Below, one piece after another: positions 63,185-64,000 of a stretch of 64,000 nt of DNA. The DNA comes from Listeria aquatica FSL S10-1188 (GTDB lineage Bacteria; Bacillota; Bacilli; Lactobacillales; Listeriaceae). Within the stretch, counting starts at the first letter, position 1; each line of letters starts with the position of its first letter. The translations under genes were made by a program, and so were the position numbers. A model generated the notes under the pieces. That model did no database searches, had not been told where the DNA came from, and was given only the letters and a program-made list of their open reading frames with translations. The stretch lies in NCBI RefSeq assembly GCF_000525795.1, contig NZ_AOCG01000012.1, positions 186,001-250,000 of the forward strand, written 5' to 3'.

Positions 63185-64000
63185 ATGTTAACCGAAAAAC
63201 AAAAAGCAGCGGGTAAATGGATTACAGCAGCTGCATCTTTACTTGCCTTTATGGGAATTGGGATTGTTGATCCTATTTTACCAAGCATTGCTGAAAGTAT
63301 CGGAGCAACTCACTCACAGGTAGAACTTTTATTTACCTCTTATATTTTTGTCATGGCGATCATGATGATTCCGATTGGAATTGTTGCTAGTAAGGTTGGC
63401 GATAAGCAACTTATTGTTGCTGGGCTCGCGATTGTAACAATTTTTGCATTACTGTGCGGATTTTCAAACAGTATTACAGGACTTTCAATATTCCGTGCTG
63501 GATGGGGGTTTGGAAACTCTATGTTTCTCGCGACAGCTATGACCATGTTGATTGCACTATCGCATACACCTTCACATGCCATCGGACTTTATGAATCTGC
63601 AATGGGACTTGGAATGGCTTTTGGTCCACTTTTAGGGGGCGTATTAGGAAACTTATCTTGGCGCTATCCATTTTTCGCAACGGCAACATTAATTTTTATT
63701 GCATGCTTGCTTGTATTGTTTAAAGTAAAAGCACCAGCCAAAGAAAAAAGCAGTTCCAAAAAAGAAGTACCTATTAAGCAGATGCTACACCTTTTTACTT
63801 ATAAGCCCTTTCTACAAATCGCAACTAGTGGCATGTTCTATTACTATTGCTTCTTCACGATTTTAGCGTATTCGCCACTCGTTCTTGGATTATCTGCCAT
63901 TCAAATTGGTTTTGTTTTTTTTTGCTTGGGGACTTTGTCTCGCACTCGGTTCTGCCAAAATTGCTCATGGGTTGGAAGCTCGTTTTAATTCGAAACACGT
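63185..64000 (+). CDS. mdrL: major facilitator multidrug efflux transporter, probable MdrL (3' truncated; one suspected frameshift)
   Basis: An inner-membrane proton-driven drug exporter of the DHA family; about the first 270 residues are in the window. At least seven to eight hydrophobic spans are visible, beginning WITAAASLLAFMGIGIVDPILPSIAE with the DHA1-type VDPILP motif, then the motif-A-like IGIVASKVGDKQLIVAG and the motif-C-like ESAMGLGMAFGPLLGGVLG. An extra T in 63915-63923 stops the frame at 63988; with correction it stays open to the window end (FAWGLCLALGSAKIAHGLEA). The naming rests on the divergent PadR gene and synteny with pflA. Confidence 0.85.

Overview
The window is a chromosomal stretch of a low-GC Gram-positive bacterium, almost certainly Listeria or a very close relative (Listeriaceae). 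The reasons are gene content and order. A run from ytxK/ackA through ald, dnaE, accDA, pfkA-pyk, citZ-icd, polA, dnaBI, thrS, hemACDBL, valS-folC, comC-radC, mreBCD-minCD, rplU-prp-rpmA, glpFK and obgE-pheA follows the L. monocytogenes order as I recall it (about lmo1582 down to lmo1536). hemA is followed directly by hemC without hemX, and citZ-icd has no mdh. The right end (GNAT, ymdB, ricA, mutS, mutL, glpP, pflA, ladR/mdrL) matches the separate lmo1400-lmo1409 block. The species cannot be fixed from this sequence alone.

Layout. 1-5.7 kb: end of a methyltransferase gene, acetate kinase, an extra DUF2087 regulator / GIY-YIG pair, a universal stress protein, alanine dehydrogenase and a prolidase. 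5.9-12.3 kb: a metal-dependent hydrolase, a DRTGG-CBS protein, nanoRNase NrnA and DnaE. 12.5-21.1 kb: acetyl-CoA carboxyltransferase, glycolysis exit (PfkA, Pyk), two small membrane proteins, citrate synthase and isocitrate dehydrogenase. 21.3-28.2 kb: DNA polymerase I, MutM, CoaE, NrdR, DnaB and DnaI. 28.2-40.9 kb: two T-box controlled tRNA synthetases flanking engB and the haem operon, then FolC. 41-49.3 kb: ComC, RadC, cell shape and division-site genes, RNase G, and the L21/Prp/L27 ribosomal cluster. 49.4-54.5 kb: glycerol uptake, Obg and prephenate dehydratase. 54.5-64 kb: the second block, with mismatch repair, the GlpP antiterminator, PFL activase, and the LadR/MdrL efflux pair cut by the window end.

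Regulation readable in the DNA includes T-boxes before thrS (specifier ACC) and valS (specifier GTA), a ribosomal L21 leader with a near-perfect sigma-A promoter, a catabolite-type box plus leader terminator before glpFK (whose antiterminator GlpP is encoded 11 kb away), and a PadR-type inverted repeat abutting the mdrL promoter.

A dominant feature is technical. About 33 single-base frameshifts interrupt 21 genes, many of them essential (dnaE, polA, pyk, hemB, rpmA, dnaB). Nearly all are one extra base in an A or T run, and restoring it gives a full-length family protein each time. I therefore annotate the spans as intact genes with suspected sequencing indels, not as pseudogenes. I found no mobile element, CRISPR array, tRNA or rRNA, and no clear novel multi-gene system. 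The best leads are the DUF2087/GIY-YIG pair, the pheA/GNAT synteny junction, pflA without pflB, and the accD leader hairpin.
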